From Streptomyces sp. CNH099 (GTDB taxonomy: Bacteria > Actinomycetota > Actinomycetes > Streptomycetales > Streptomycetaceae), in the NCBI GenBank assembly GCA_000514715.1, contig AZWL01000025.1, positions 21,547 to 85,546 of the forward strand: a stretch of DNA of 64,000 bases. Direction: 5' to 3'. The notes beneath the pieces were generated by a model that saw only the letters and a program-made list of their open reading frames with translations, was not told where the DNA came from and made no database searches. Shown here piece after piece: positions 7,524-15,386 of this stretch (positions are counted from its first letter, which is position 1; every line of letters begins with the position of its first letter). The position numbers and the translations under genes were made by a program.

Positions 7524-8890
7524 CACCCCGCGCCGCGGGCGCACCGGACGCCCACCCGACGCGCCCCGGGCTGCAGCTCCGCGAGACGGACGGCGCGACC
7601 GGCCGCGCGCGGCAGAGCCCCGGCGCGGGACAGGCCCGCCCCGCATCGCACTCCGGTCCCGAGGACGACGGCGCCGGGCCGCTCCGGCCCGGGCGCCGCG
7701 CCGACGGCAAGCGCGCCCTGCACGCCCTCCGCCCGCCCCGCGCCGACCGGGCCAACGCCCTGCACGCCGGCGCCTGGTGGCTCTGGGCCCTCGGCCTCGC
7801 CACCGCCGCCTCCCGCACCACCAACCCGCTCCTCCTCGCCCTCCTCGTCGCCGTCGCCGGCTACGTCGTCGCGGCCCGCCGCACCGACGCGCCCTGGGCC
7901 CGCTCGTACGCCCTCTTCCTCAAGCTCGGCCTCGTCGTCATCGCCCTCCGCCTGCTCTTCGCGACCTTCCTCGGCTCGCCCATCCCCGGCACCCACACGC
8001 TCTTCACCCTCCCCGAGGTCCCCCTCCCCGAGTGGGCGCAGGGGGTGCGCCTCGGCGGCCGGGTCACCGCCGAGCAGCTGACGTTCGCCGGCTACGACGG
8101 CATGAAGCTCGCCACCCTCCTCATCTGCGTCGGCGCCGCCAACGCCCTCGCCAACCCGGCCCGGCTGCTGAAGTCCCTGCCCGCCGCGCTGTACGAGCTG
8201 GGTGTCGCCGTCGTCGTCGCGATGACCTTCGCCCCGCACTTCGTCGCCGACGTCGCCCGGCTGCGCCGCGCCCGCCGGCTGCGCGGCCGCGACGACCGCG
8301 GGCTGCGGGCCCTGCTGCAGGTCGGCCTGCCGGTGCTGGAGGGCGCGCTGGAGCGGTCGGTGGCGCTGGCCGCCGCCATGGACGCCCGGGGCTACGGCCG
8401 TACGGCACGACTCCCCCGCGCCGTCCGCCTCACCACCGCCGCCCTCACCCTCGGCGGGCTCCTCGGCGTCTGCGCCGGCACGTACGGGCTGCTCGCCGCC
8501 TCCGGCGCCGGCTACGGGCTGCCCGTGCTGGCGCTCGGCACCGCCGCCGCGGCCGGCGGGCTGTGGCTCGGCGGGCGCCGCGCGGTGCGCAGCCGCTACC
8601 GGCCCGACCGGTTCGGGCCGCGCGCGTGGCTGGTCGCCGCCTCCGGCGCGGCCGTCGGGGGCCTGATGATCTACGCCAACTCCTACGCCCCCGCCGCCCT
8701 GCACCCCGTCGTCGTACCGCTGACCGCGCCGGAGCTGCCGCTGTGGCCGGCCGCGTGCTGCCTGCTCGGCCTGCTGCCCGCGCTGGTCGCGCCCGTACCG
8801 CCGCGACCGCCGCGACCACCGCGAAGCCCGCGAAGCCCGCGACCGCCCAGACCCACCGAGGACCGACCGCGCAAGGAGACCGCCCAGTGA
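7520..8890 (+). CDS. ECF transporter transmembrane component (EcfT/CbiQ-like)
   Basis: 456 residues, ATG overlapping the previous TGA. After an unusual polar N-terminal extension of about 80 residues, the protein has several membrane helices and the cytoplasmic coupling motif AAMDARGYGR (Ala-Arg-Gly at 289-291), the hallmark by which EcfT grips the ATPases. The C-terminus is a Pro/Arg-rich low-complexity tail built from short repeats (about 430-450). It couples ATP hydrolysis by the next gene product to the substrate-binding S component encoded two genes downstream. The riboswitch points to cobalamin or a precursor as cargo. Confidence 0.92.
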   Translation: MTPRAAGAPDAHPTRPGLQLRETDGATGRARQSPGAGQARPASHSGPEDDGAGPLRPGRRADGKRALHALRPPRADRANALHAGAWWLWALGLATAASRTTNPLLLALLVAVAGYVVAARRTDAPWARSYALFLKLGLVVIALRLLFATFLGSPIPGTHTLFTLPEVPLPEWAQGVRLGGRVTAEQLTFAGYDGMKLATLLICVGAANALANPARLLKSLPAALYELGVAVVVAMTFAPHFVADVARLRRARRLRGRDDRGLRALLQVGLPVLEGALERSVALAAAMDARGYGRTARLPRAVRLTTAALTLGGLLGVCAGTYGLLAASGAGYGLPVLALGTAAAAGGLWLGGRRAVRSRYRPDRFGPRAWLVAASGAAVGGLMIYANSYAPAALHPVVVPLTAPELPLWPAACCLLGLLPALVAPVPPRPPRPPRSPRSPRPPRPTEDRPRKETAQ

Positions 8891-10539
8891 TCCGTTTCGA
8901 GGACGTGTCCGTCGTCTACGACGGCGCCGCGAAGCCCGCGATCCGGGGCGTGGACCTCACCGTCCCCGAGGGCGAACTCGCGCTGCTCGTCGGGCCGTCG
9001 GGAGTCGGCAAGTCGACACTGCTGAACGCCGTCTGCGGGCTCGTGCCCCACTTCACCGGAGGCACGCTGCGCGGCCGCGTCACCGTCGACGGCCGCGACA
9101 CGCGCACGCACCCGCCGCGCGAACTCGCCGACGTCGTCGGCACGGTGGGACAGGACCCGCTGGCCCACTTCGTCACCGACACCGTCGAGGACGAACTCGC
9201 CTACGGCATGGAGTCGCTCGGCCTGCCCCGCGACACGATGCGGCGGCGCGTGGAGGAGACCCTCGACCTGCTGGGCCTGACCGAGCTGCGCGACCGGCCG
9301 ATCGCCTCCCTCTCCGGCGGCCAGCAGCAGCGGGTCGCGATCGGCTCGGTGCTGACGCCGCACCCGCGGGTGCTGGTGCTGGACGAGCCGACGTCGGCGC
9401 TGGATCCGGCGGCGGCCGAGGAGGTGCTGGCGGTGCTGCAGCGGCTGGTGCACGACCTGGGTACGACGGTGCTGCTGGCGGAGCACCGGCTGGAGCGGGT
9501 GGTGCAGTACGCGGACCAGGTCATCGTCCTGCCGTCCCCGGGCGCGGCGCCGACGGCGGGCGCACCGGCGGACATGATGGCGGTCTCGCCCGTACGTCCG
9601 CCGGTGGTCGCGCTCGGCCGGCTGGCGGGCTGGTCGCCGCTGCCGCTGACGGTACGGGACGCACGCCGCCGCGCGGCGCCGCTGCGCGAACGGCTGGCGA
9701 ACCTGGCACCGGCGCCCCGCACCGGGGGACGCGTCCCCGCCCTCACCCCCACCCGTGCCCCCGCCGCCGTCGCCGAGCGGCTCACCGTGCGCCGCGGGCG
9801 GGCCGAGGTGCTGCGCGGGGTGTCGCTGTCCGTGGCCGCCGGCGAGACGGTCGCCCTCATGGGCCGCAACGGCGCGGGCAAGTCCACGCTGCTGGCCGCC
9901 CTGGTGGGCCTGCACCGGCCGGCGGCCGGCTCCGTACGGCTCGGCGACCTCGCCCCGCACCGCACCCGGCCCGCCGAACTCCTGCGGCACGCCGGGCTCG
10001 TACCGCAGGATCCGCGGGACCTGCTGTACGCGGACACCGTCGCCGCCGAGTGCACCGCCGCCGACGCCGACGCGCAGGCCGCGGCCGGCACCTGCCGGGC
10101 CCTGGTCGCCGAGCTGCTGCCGGGCGTACCGGACGACGCCCACCCGCGCGACCTGTCCGAGGGCCAGCGGCTCGCCCTCGCCCTCGCCGTGGTCCTCACC
10201 GCACGCCCGCGGCTGCTGCTGCTCGACGAGCCGACCCGGGGCCTCGACTACGCGGCGAAGGCCCGGCTCGTCGGCGTACTGCGCGAACTGGCCGCGGCGG
10301 GCCACGCGATCGTGCTGGCGACGCATGACGTGGAGCTGGCCGCCGAGCTGGCGCACCGGGTGGTGATCCTGGCGGACGGCGAGGTGGTCGCCGACGGGCC
10401 GACCGCCGAGGTCGTCGTCGCCTCGCCGTCGTTCGCGCCGCAGGTGGCGAAGATCCTGGGCCCGGCGGGCAGCGGGGCGGAGGGGACGCCGTGGCTGACG
10501 GTCGCCCAGGTCCGCGATGCCCTGGAGGCGGCGGCATGA
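8887..10539 (+). CDS. ECF transporter ATP-binding protein with two fused ATPase domains (EcfA-EcfA)
   Basis: 550 residues, GTG overlapping the EcfT stop. The first ABC domain has Walker A GPSGVGKST, signature LSGGQQQR and Walker B VLVLDEPTSALDP. The second has GRNGAGKST, a slightly altered signature LSEGQR and LLLLDEPTRGLD, followed by an H-loop (ATHDVELA). Both appear catalytically complete. Fusion of the two ATPases into one chain replaces the separate EcfA1 and EcfA2 of many bacteria. It is a cytoplasmic motor bound to EcfT. Confidence 0.95.
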   Translation: MIRFEDVSVVYDGAAKPAIRGVDLTVPEGELALLVGPSGVGKSTLLNAVCGLVPHFTGGTLRGRVTVDGRDTRTHPPRELADVVGTVGQDPLAHFVTDTVEDELAYGMESLGLPRDTMRRRVEETLDLLGLTELRDRPIASLSGGQQQRVAIGSVLTPHPRVLVLDEPTSALDPAAAEEVLAVLQRLVHDLGTTVLLAEHRLERVVQYADQVIVLPSPGAAPTAGAPADMMAVSPVRPPVVALGRLAGWSPLPLTVRDARRRAAPLRERLANLAPAPRTGGRVPALTPTRAPAAVAERLTVRRGRAEVLRGVSLSVAAGETVALMGRNGAGKSTLLAALVGLHRPAAGSVRLGDLAPHRTRPAELLRHAGLVPQDPRDLLYADTVAAECTAADADAQAAAGTCRALVAELLPGVPDDAHPRDLSEGQRLALALAVVLTARPRLLLLDEPTRGLDYAAKARLVGVLRELAAAGHAIVLATHDVELAAELAHRVVILADGEVVADGPTAEVVVASPSFAPQVAKILGPAGSGAEGTPWLTVAQVRDALEAAA

Positions 10540-11636
10540 CCGCCGAAGGGCACGGCGACCCGCCCGCGAACGACACCGGCACGTCGGCCGCACCCGACGC
10601 GCCCGACGGCGACACGTACCCGACCGCCGACGCGAACCCGCACGGCAATCAGGCAACCACCCCGGCCACCGACACCCCCTCCGGCAAGCCCGAAGACAGC
10701 CGCGCCCCCACCGACACACCCCCCACCGACAACACCGCACCCCCCACCCCGCGCCGCACAACCGCCGCCGCACCCGCCGCCCCCACCCCGCGGCGCCGGC
10801 CGCAGGCCCTCCGTGTCGTCCGCCTCGGCCCCGTCTCCGCCGCCGCCCTGCTCCTCGTCTCCGCCGTCGGTGTCGCCGCCTTCGGCTGGCCGCTCCTCGC
10901 CGGGCCCGACTCCGACCTCGCCCACTCCGGCGACGCCCCCTGGCTCTTCGCCGCCCTGCTCCCCCTCCTCGTCGCCGTCGTCGGCGCGACCATCGCCGAC
11001 TCCGGCCTCGACGCCAAGGCCGTCGCGATGCTCGGCGTGCTGGCCGCCGTGGGTGCGGCGCTGCGGCCCCTGGGCGCCGGTACGGCCGGGATCGAACCGA
11101 TGTTCTTCCTCATGGTGCTCTCCGGCCGGGTGCTGGGGCCGGGCTTCGGGTTCGCGCTCGGGGCCGTGACGATGTTCGCTTCGGCGCTGCTCACGGGCGG
11201 GGTCGGGCCCTGGATGCCGTTCCAGATGCTCGCGATGGGCTGGGTCGCGATGGGTGCCGGGTTGCTGCCGGGGGCGGAGCGGCTGCGGGGGCGGCGGGAG
11301 TTGTGGCTGCTTGCCTCGTATGGAGCAATCGCCTCGGTCCTCTACGGGACGATCATGAATCTCCAGGGGTGGCCGTATCTCAGCGGTATGTCTACGGGCG
11401 TGTCGTTCGTCGCGGGCGATCCGCTGCCGGAGAACCTCGCCCGTTTTGTCGCGTACTGCCTTGCCACGTCGCTGGGTTGGGATCTGCCGCGCGCGGTGGT
11501 GACGGCGGTGTGCACGCTCACCCTCGGCCGGGCCGTGCTCGCCGCGCTGCGCCGGGCCACTCGAAAGGCGGCATTCGGCGCACCGGTGACATTCGAGGAC
11601 GCGAACCGCCTGAATGCGCGGGCATCTCATATGTGA
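10536..11636 (+). CDS. ECF transporter S component (probable cobalamin/corrinoid specificity subunit)
   Basis: 366 residues, ATG overlapping the ATPase stop. About 100 N-terminal residues are Thr/Pro/Asp-rich and disordered; the remainder has six or so hydrophobic helices, with small-residue packing motifs such as SGRVLGPGFGFALGAV and the tail ATSLGWDLPRAVVT. S components bind the vitamin on the outer face and topple in the membrane. Specificity is assigned only from the B12 riboswitch and the two corrinoid-receptor-like genes at the head of the operon; a CbrT-like role fits. The 3' end overlaps an inverted repeat belonging to the next gene. Confidence 0.85.
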   Translation: MTAEGHGDPPANDTGTSAAPDAPDGDTYPTADANPHGNQATTPATDTPSGKPEDSRAPTDTPPTDNTAPPTPRRTTAAAPAAPTPRRRPQALRVVRLGPVSAAALLLVSAVGVAAFGWPLLAGPDSDLAHSGDAPWLFAALLPLLVAVVGATIADSGLDAKAVAMLGVLAAVGAALRPLGAGTAGIEPMFFLMVLSGRVLGPGFGFALGAVTMFASALLTGGVGPWMPFQMLAMGWVAMGAGLLPGAERLRGRRELWLLASYGAIASVLYGTIMNLQGWPYLSGMSTGVSFVAGDPLPENLARFVAYCLATSLGWDLPRAVVTAVCTLTLGRAVLAALRRATRKAAFGAPVTFEDANRLNARASHM

Positions 11637-11639
11637 GAT
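11624..11639. promoter_or_regulatory. Inverted repeat before HTH-MurA, probable autoregulatory operator
   Basis: ATCTCA-TATG-TGAGAT, perfect 6-bp arms, centred about 20 bp upstream of the HTH-MurA start and overlapping the last codons of the S-component gene. Because the downstream protein carries an XRE-type DNA-binding domain, self-regulation is the simplest reading. Confidence 0.5.
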
Positions 11640-11651
11640 AGCGTCCAAGTC

Positions 11652-13181
11652 ATGGCAGACGACTACCTCGTGCGTATCGGCCGACTCATCCGTGACGCCC
11701 GGCAGCACCGGGGATGGTCGCAGAGTCAGCTGGCCGGAGCGCTGGGCACCAGTCAGAGCGCCGTCAACCGCATCGAGCGCGGCCACCAGAACATCAGTCT
11801 GGAAATAATCGCTCGCATCGGCGAGGCGCTGGACAGCGAGATCGTGGCCCTGGGCACGGCGGGCCCGATGCATCTGCGGGTCAGCGGCGGCCGTCGACTC
11901 TCCGGCGCGATCGACGTCAAGACCAGCAAGAACGCCTGCGTCGCGCTGCTCTGCGCCACCCTGCTGAACTCCGGGCGCACGGTGCTGCGCCGGGTGGCGC
12001 GGATCGAGGAGGTGTTCCGGATCCTGGAGGTCCTGAACAGTGTCGGGGTGCGTACGCGCTGGATCAACGACGACGCCGACCTGGAGGTCGAACCGCCGGC
12101 CGAGCTGGACCTCGACGCCATGGACCACGAGGCGGCGCGCCGCACCCGCAGCGTGATCATGTTCCTCGGCCCGCTGCTGCACCGCGCGGAGCGCTTCAAG
12201 CTCCCGTACGCGGGCGGCTGCGACCTCGGCACCAGGACCGTGCAGCCGCACATGACCGCGCTGCGCCGCTTCGGCCTGGACGTGACCGCGACCGAGGGCG
12301 TGTACCACTGCGAGGTCGTCCCCAGCATCGCGCCCGACCGCGCCATCGTGCTCACCGAGCGCGGCGACACCGTGACCGAGAACGCGCTGCTGGCCGCCGC
12401 CCGGCACGACGGCGTGACGCTGATCCGCAACGCCAGCTCCAACTACATGGTTCAGGACCTCTGCTTCTTCCTGGAGCACCTGGGTGTGCGCGTGGACGGC
12501 GTGGGCACCACCACGCTGCGCGTGCACGGCGTGCCGGTGATCGACCGGGACGTCGACTTCTCCCCCTCCGAGGACCCGGTGGAGGCGATGAGCCTGCTGG
12601 CGGCGGCGGTGGTCACGTCGTCGGAGCTGACGGTGCGGCGGGCGCCGGTGGAGTTCCTGGAGATCGAGCTGTCGGTGCTGGAGGAGATGGGTCTCGACCT
12701 CGACCGCACTCCGGAGTACAGGGCCGACAACGGCCGCACGCGGCTGGTGGACCTGACCGTACGGCCGTCGAAGCTGCAGGCGCCGACCGACAAGATCCAC
12801 CCGATGCCGTTCCCCGGCGTCAACATCGACAACGTGCCGTTCTTCGCGGCGATCGCCGCCTCGGCGCAGGGCTCGACGCTCATCCACGACTGGGTCTACG
12901 ACAACCGCGCCATCTACCTCACGGAACTGACCCGCCTGGGCGCCGGCGTCAAGCTCCTCGACCCGCACCGGGTGCTGGTCGAGGGCCCGACGCGGTGGCG
13001 CGAGACGGAGATGATGTGCCCGCCGGCGCTGCGCCCCGCGGTGGTGGTGCTGCTGGGGATGATGGCGGCGGAGGGCACGTCGGTGCTGCGCAACGTCTAC
13101 GTCATCAACCGCGGCTACGAGTCCCTGGCGGACCGCCTCAACTCGGTAGGCGCCCGCATCGAAACGTTCCGCGACATCTGA
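11652..13181 (+). CDS. UDP-N-acetylglucosamine 1-carboxyvinyltransferase (MurA paralogue) with N-terminal XRE helix-turn-helix
   Basis: 509 residues. Residues about 8-62 form an XRE helix-turn-helix (RQHRGWSQSQLAGALGTSQS...IERGHQNIS). The rest is an EPSP-synthase/MurA fold: the KTSKNA motif gives the catalytic lysine (93) and asparagine (94), and GGCDLGTR gives the PEP-binding cysteine (190) at the place of E. coli Cys115, the fosfomycin target. It could transfer enolpyruvate to UDP-GlcNAc in peptidoglycan synthesis, or act as a metabolite-sensing regulator. Most core MurA proteins lack the HTH and are about 420-450 residues. An inverted repeat lies just upstream and a stem-loop follows. Confidence 0.92.
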   Translation: MADDYLVRIGRLIRDARQHRGWSQSQLAGALGTSQSAVNRIERGHQNISLEIIARIGEALDSEIVALGTAGPMHLRVSGGRRLSGAIDVKTSKNACVALLCATLLNSGRTVLRRVARIEEVFRILEVLNSVGVRTRWINDDADLEVEPPAELDLDAMDHEAARRTRSVIMFLGPLLHRAERFKLPYAGGCDLGTRTVQPHMTALRRFGLDVTATEGVYHCEVVPSIAPDRAIVLTERGDTVTENALLAAARHDGVTLIRNASSNYMVQDLCFFLEHLGVRVDGVGTTTLRVHGVPVIDRDVDFSPSEDPVEAMSLLAAAVVTSSELTVRRAPVEFLEIELSVLEEMGLDLDRTPEYRADNGRTRLVDLTVRPSKLQAPTDKIHPMPFPGVNIDNVPFFAAIAASAQGSTLIHDWVYDNRAIYLTELTRLGAGVKLLDPHRVLVEGPTRWRETEMMCPPALRPAVVVLLGMMAAEGTSVLRNVYVINRGYESLADRLNSVGARIETFRDI

Positions 13182-13187
13182 GGTGCC

Positions 13188-13226
13188 GCAGCGGGAGCCG
13201 CCTCCGGGTGACGCGACTCCCGCTGC
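13188..13226 (+). terminator. Stem-loop terminator after HTH-MurA
   Basis: GCAGCGGGAG and CTCCCGCTGC form a perfect 10-bp stem around a 19-nt loop, starting 7 nt after the stop codon. No T-run follows, as is common in streptomycetes. Confidence 0.6.
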
Positions 13227-13456
13227 CGGCCCGTGCCGCTGTTGGATCGCCCAGCCGACGGCGCACTCGGCGGAACCGGGCTGGTGGCTGCCGGTACGGA
13301 GCTCGCCAAATTCGGTGAGGCGATTCCAGGAATAGAGCTCGCTGCCATTCACACGGGACAAGGACAGGTCTGGAAACCCTACCGAACCGCATACCGGACC
13401 TGGAGATGGATGGCCTGACGAAGTCCTTGATCACTGATCTGTTCTCGTAAGGCCGC

Positions 13457-13485
13457 TGGCGGCGGTACCTCTGCCCGGGTAGGCT
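13457..13485 (+). promoter_or_regulatory. Putative promoter of the small membrane-protein pair
   Basis: TGGCGG, 17 bp, TAGGCT: a plausible housekeeping-type promoter about 35 nt before the next start. The rest of the gap 13227-13519 is AT-richer than its surroundings, and I see no convincing gene in it. Confidence 0.35.
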
Positions 13486-13519
13486 GAGGGCCCTGCAGTC
13501 TGCCGAGTGGAGATAATTC

Positions 13520-13942
13520 ATGCCCTGGTTACCCACATCCTCCGACATTCCCCTTGAGGGCTGGTGGATTCTGGCTGCGTCGGCAGTCCTCATACATCTG
13601 GTCTACGTTCCCAAGTGGGGCGCTTCGCGACCCGTCGAGAGGGCGGTCGCGTTCGCCTATCCGGTAATCGCGTTCATAGGAAGCGTGTTCGTCGGAGTGT
13701 CGGCCGACGCCTCCGAAGAACTGTTCTGGGCTGGGTACGTATGGGTAATGCTGACGCCGACGCTCATCATGGCAGGCAACGGCAAGGAGATGGACAAGGC
13801 GGAACGGGCCCAGAAGAAGCAGGGCGGGAATCTCCAGGATTACGTGCCGAGCAACGTCAAGAAGCGTATGCGGGCCCAGACCGTCGGGGCGCTGCTCCTG
13901 GGCTTATGGCTGATCGTCACGTCCCAAGAAGGTGTGGGGTAG
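13520..13942 (+). CDS. Small membrane protein of unknown function
   Basis: 140 residues with four hydrophobic stretches (about 15-30, 42-62, 68-84 and 120-134) and a charged loop KEMDKAERAQKKQ in between. ATG 13520 has GTGGAG upstream. Base composition is clearly less GC-rich than neighbouring genes, and codon 129 is TTA (13904-13906), rare in Streptomyces and normally read by the developmental bldA tRNA. It is followed after 9 nt by another small membrane protein. I do not recognise the family. The pair sits between murA and a relic of a murA 3' end, which suggests insertion. Confidence 0.7.
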   Translation: MPWLPTSSDIPLEGWWILAASAVLIHLVYVPKWGASRPVERAVAFAYPVIAFIGSVFVGVSADASEELFWAGYVWVMLTPTLIMAGNGKEMDKAERAQKKQGGNLQDYVPSNVKKRMRAQTVGALLLGLWLIVTSQEGVG

Positions 13943-13951
13943 GGGGGCAGA

Positions 13952-14164
13952 ATGAAGCAGGCCAAAATGGTGGCGATACAGATGTGGATCACCACCGTCT
14001 CATTCCTCGTCGTTGTCATCGGCAGGAGCACAGAGACGACAGTGATCGGACTCGGAGTCGGGGTGTGCTCCGGGATCGCCACACTGCTGACGGTTCAAAG
14101 CACGAAACGCGCTCTTGCCCGGCAGGGAAAAAGGGTGAGCAGGAATCCGTTCCGGCTGCCCTGA
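13952..14164 (+). CDS. Small membrane protein of unknown function
   Basis: 70 residues with two predicted membrane helices (about 8-25 and 29-48) and a basic C-terminus (TKRALARQGKRVSRN). GGGGGG lies 6 nt before ATG 13952, and the gene starts 9 nt after its partner, so they are probably cotranscribed. Composition is again lower in GC than the surroundings. No family recognised; a two-component membrane unit is possible. Confidence 0.6.
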   Translation: MKQAKMVAIQMWITTVSFLVVVIGRSTETTVIGLGVGVCSGIATLLTVQSTKRALARQGKRVSRNPFRLP

Positions 14165-14221
14165 TCACGCGGTGTAGCAGGGCTCTGCACCGACAGCCCG
14201 CGGCGGGGGTACGGGTCCCCG

Positions 14222-14272
14222 GCGGACCGCGCCGGCTCCGTCGGCGTTCGCATCGAGTCCTTTCGCGACAAC
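14222..14272 (+). pseudogene. Relic of a MurA C-terminus
   Basis: Conceptual translation gives ADRAGSVGVRIESFRDN, nearly the same as the last residues of the intact HTH-MurA (ADRLNSVGARIETFRDI, ending at 13181). Most nucleotide differences are at third positions, so this is an old or foreign copy, not a recent duplication. No start or upstream part remains. Confidence 0.7.
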
Positions 14273-14419
14273 GGTCGCGCTTCGGGGCTCCGAGCGCGAC
14301 GACGTACCCCTGCGCACGCGCAAGCAGTGGACACAGGGCTGTAGTTGTGCCGCGGCACCGGACGAGTCGGAAAGGCGCCGAGGGTCCTGTTGAGGGAGGC
14401 GGACCAGCCGACGGCCGGT

Positions 14420-14488
14420 CCGTACCGGTTGGCCCTGGCGGGGATACACCGGGCCGGGCTCGTCCACCGCGACCCCAAGCCGCTCAGC
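14420..14488 (+). pseudogene. Relic of a Ser/Thr protein kinase (HRD-loop region)
   Basis: Translation gives ALAGIHRAGLVHRDPKPLS, which matches the catalytic loop of bacterial Hanks-type kinases (typically AIHxAGLVHRDLKPSN). The rest of the kinase is absent, and the frame overlaps the 3' end of the opposite AraC gene. With the MurA relic it makes up the content of the 319-nt gap 14165-14483. Confidence 0.55.
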
Positions 14489-15332
14489 GGCCGCGGCCGG
14501 CGAGGGCGAACTCGCCCGGGGTGATGCCGTAGGTGCGGACGAACCAGCGGTGCAGGTGGCTCTGGTCCGCGAAGCCCGCGGCCGCGGCGGCCCCGGCGCC
14601 GCTCTCCCCCGCCGTCAGGCGGCGGCGGGCGTCGCGAAGCCGGAGGAGGCGCTGCAGGTCGCTGGGCGACATCCCGTACTCCGCCTGGAACGCCCGGTAC
14701 AGGGCGTAGCGGCTGCAGCCCGCCGCCGCGGCCAGTTCCGCCGCCGGGATCTCCTCGGCGAACCGCTCCCGGAGCACCGCCCGCGCCCGCCGGGCGGCGG
14801 CGGTCTGCGGGCCGCCGGGGCGCAGCGTGCGCTCGCGCGGCGGGGCCGTCGAGGCGCGGTGGACCATCGCCGTCACGGCGGCGGTCAGCCGCTCGTCGCG
14901 TACGAGCGGGCCCGCGTCCTCCGTGAGCGCCGCGTGCAGCCGCAGCAGGGCGCGCCACAGCGGCGGGTCGCGGTGCACGGGGTCGGCGAAGAGCGGGAGG
15001 GCGGCCCGGTCGGCGGGGCGCGTGCCGGCGTCGGCGAGGACATCGCGGACGACGTCGGGGCCGATGTGCACCATCCGGTACGTGAACCCCAGCTCGTTCG
15101 CCGCCTCGCCGTCGTGCGGGTCGTCGGGGTTGAAGGCCATGACGAGGCCGGCGGCGGAGGTGTGCGAGCCGCCGCGGCAGACGAAGCGCTGGGCGCCGGT
15201 CTCGGTGAGGCCGAAGGAGTAGGCGTCGTGGCTGTGGCGGTGGAAGACGTGCTCCTCGAAGTGGGCGCGCATGGCCTCCACCGGCCGCTGCGCGTCCCGC
15301 CAGTAGGAGACCCAGTCGCTCACGCCCTCCAT
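14484..15332 (-). CDS. AraC-family transcriptional regulator
   Basis: 282 residues. The N-terminal half is a cupin sensor (HFEEHVFHRHSHDAYSFGLTETG, then a stretch reaching FNPDDPHDGEA), the AraC-binding type. The C-terminal half has two HTH units: EIPAAELAAAAGCSRYALYRAF and GAGAAAAAGFADQSHLHRWF, ending in the conserved GITPGEF. ATG 15332 fits the family start. It diverges from a DUF2000 gene with only 54 bp between starts; in many actinomycetes these two are linked, so it probably controls that gene. The effector is unknown. Confidence 0.93.
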   Translation of the reverse strand: MEGVSDWVSYWRDAQRPVEAMRAHFEEHVFHRHSHDAYSFGLTETGAQRFVCRGGSHTSAAGLVMAFNPDDPHDGEAANELGFTYRMVHIGPDVVRDVLADAGTRPADRAALPLFADPVHRDPPLWRALLRLHAALTEDAGPLVRDERLTAAVTAMVHRASTAPPRERTLRPGGPQTAAARRARAVLRERFAEEIPAAELAAAAGCSRYALYRAFQAEYGMSPSDLQRLLRLRDARRRLTAGESGAGAAAAAGFADQSHLHRWFVRTYGITPGEFALAGRGR

Positions 15333-15386
15333 GGTGCCGCACCAGCGTTCAAGACCGCCGCGCCGCGGGCCGGGCACGCTGGCGGC

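Noticed and set aside
7283..8704. 473-residue frame antisense to the EcfT gene
   Set aside because: Low-complexity Gly/Ala/Val text with no motif; shadow of EcfT codon bias.
13233..13418. 61-residue frame between murA and the small membrane genes
   Set aside because: No ribosome site, no codon bias and no recognisable features.
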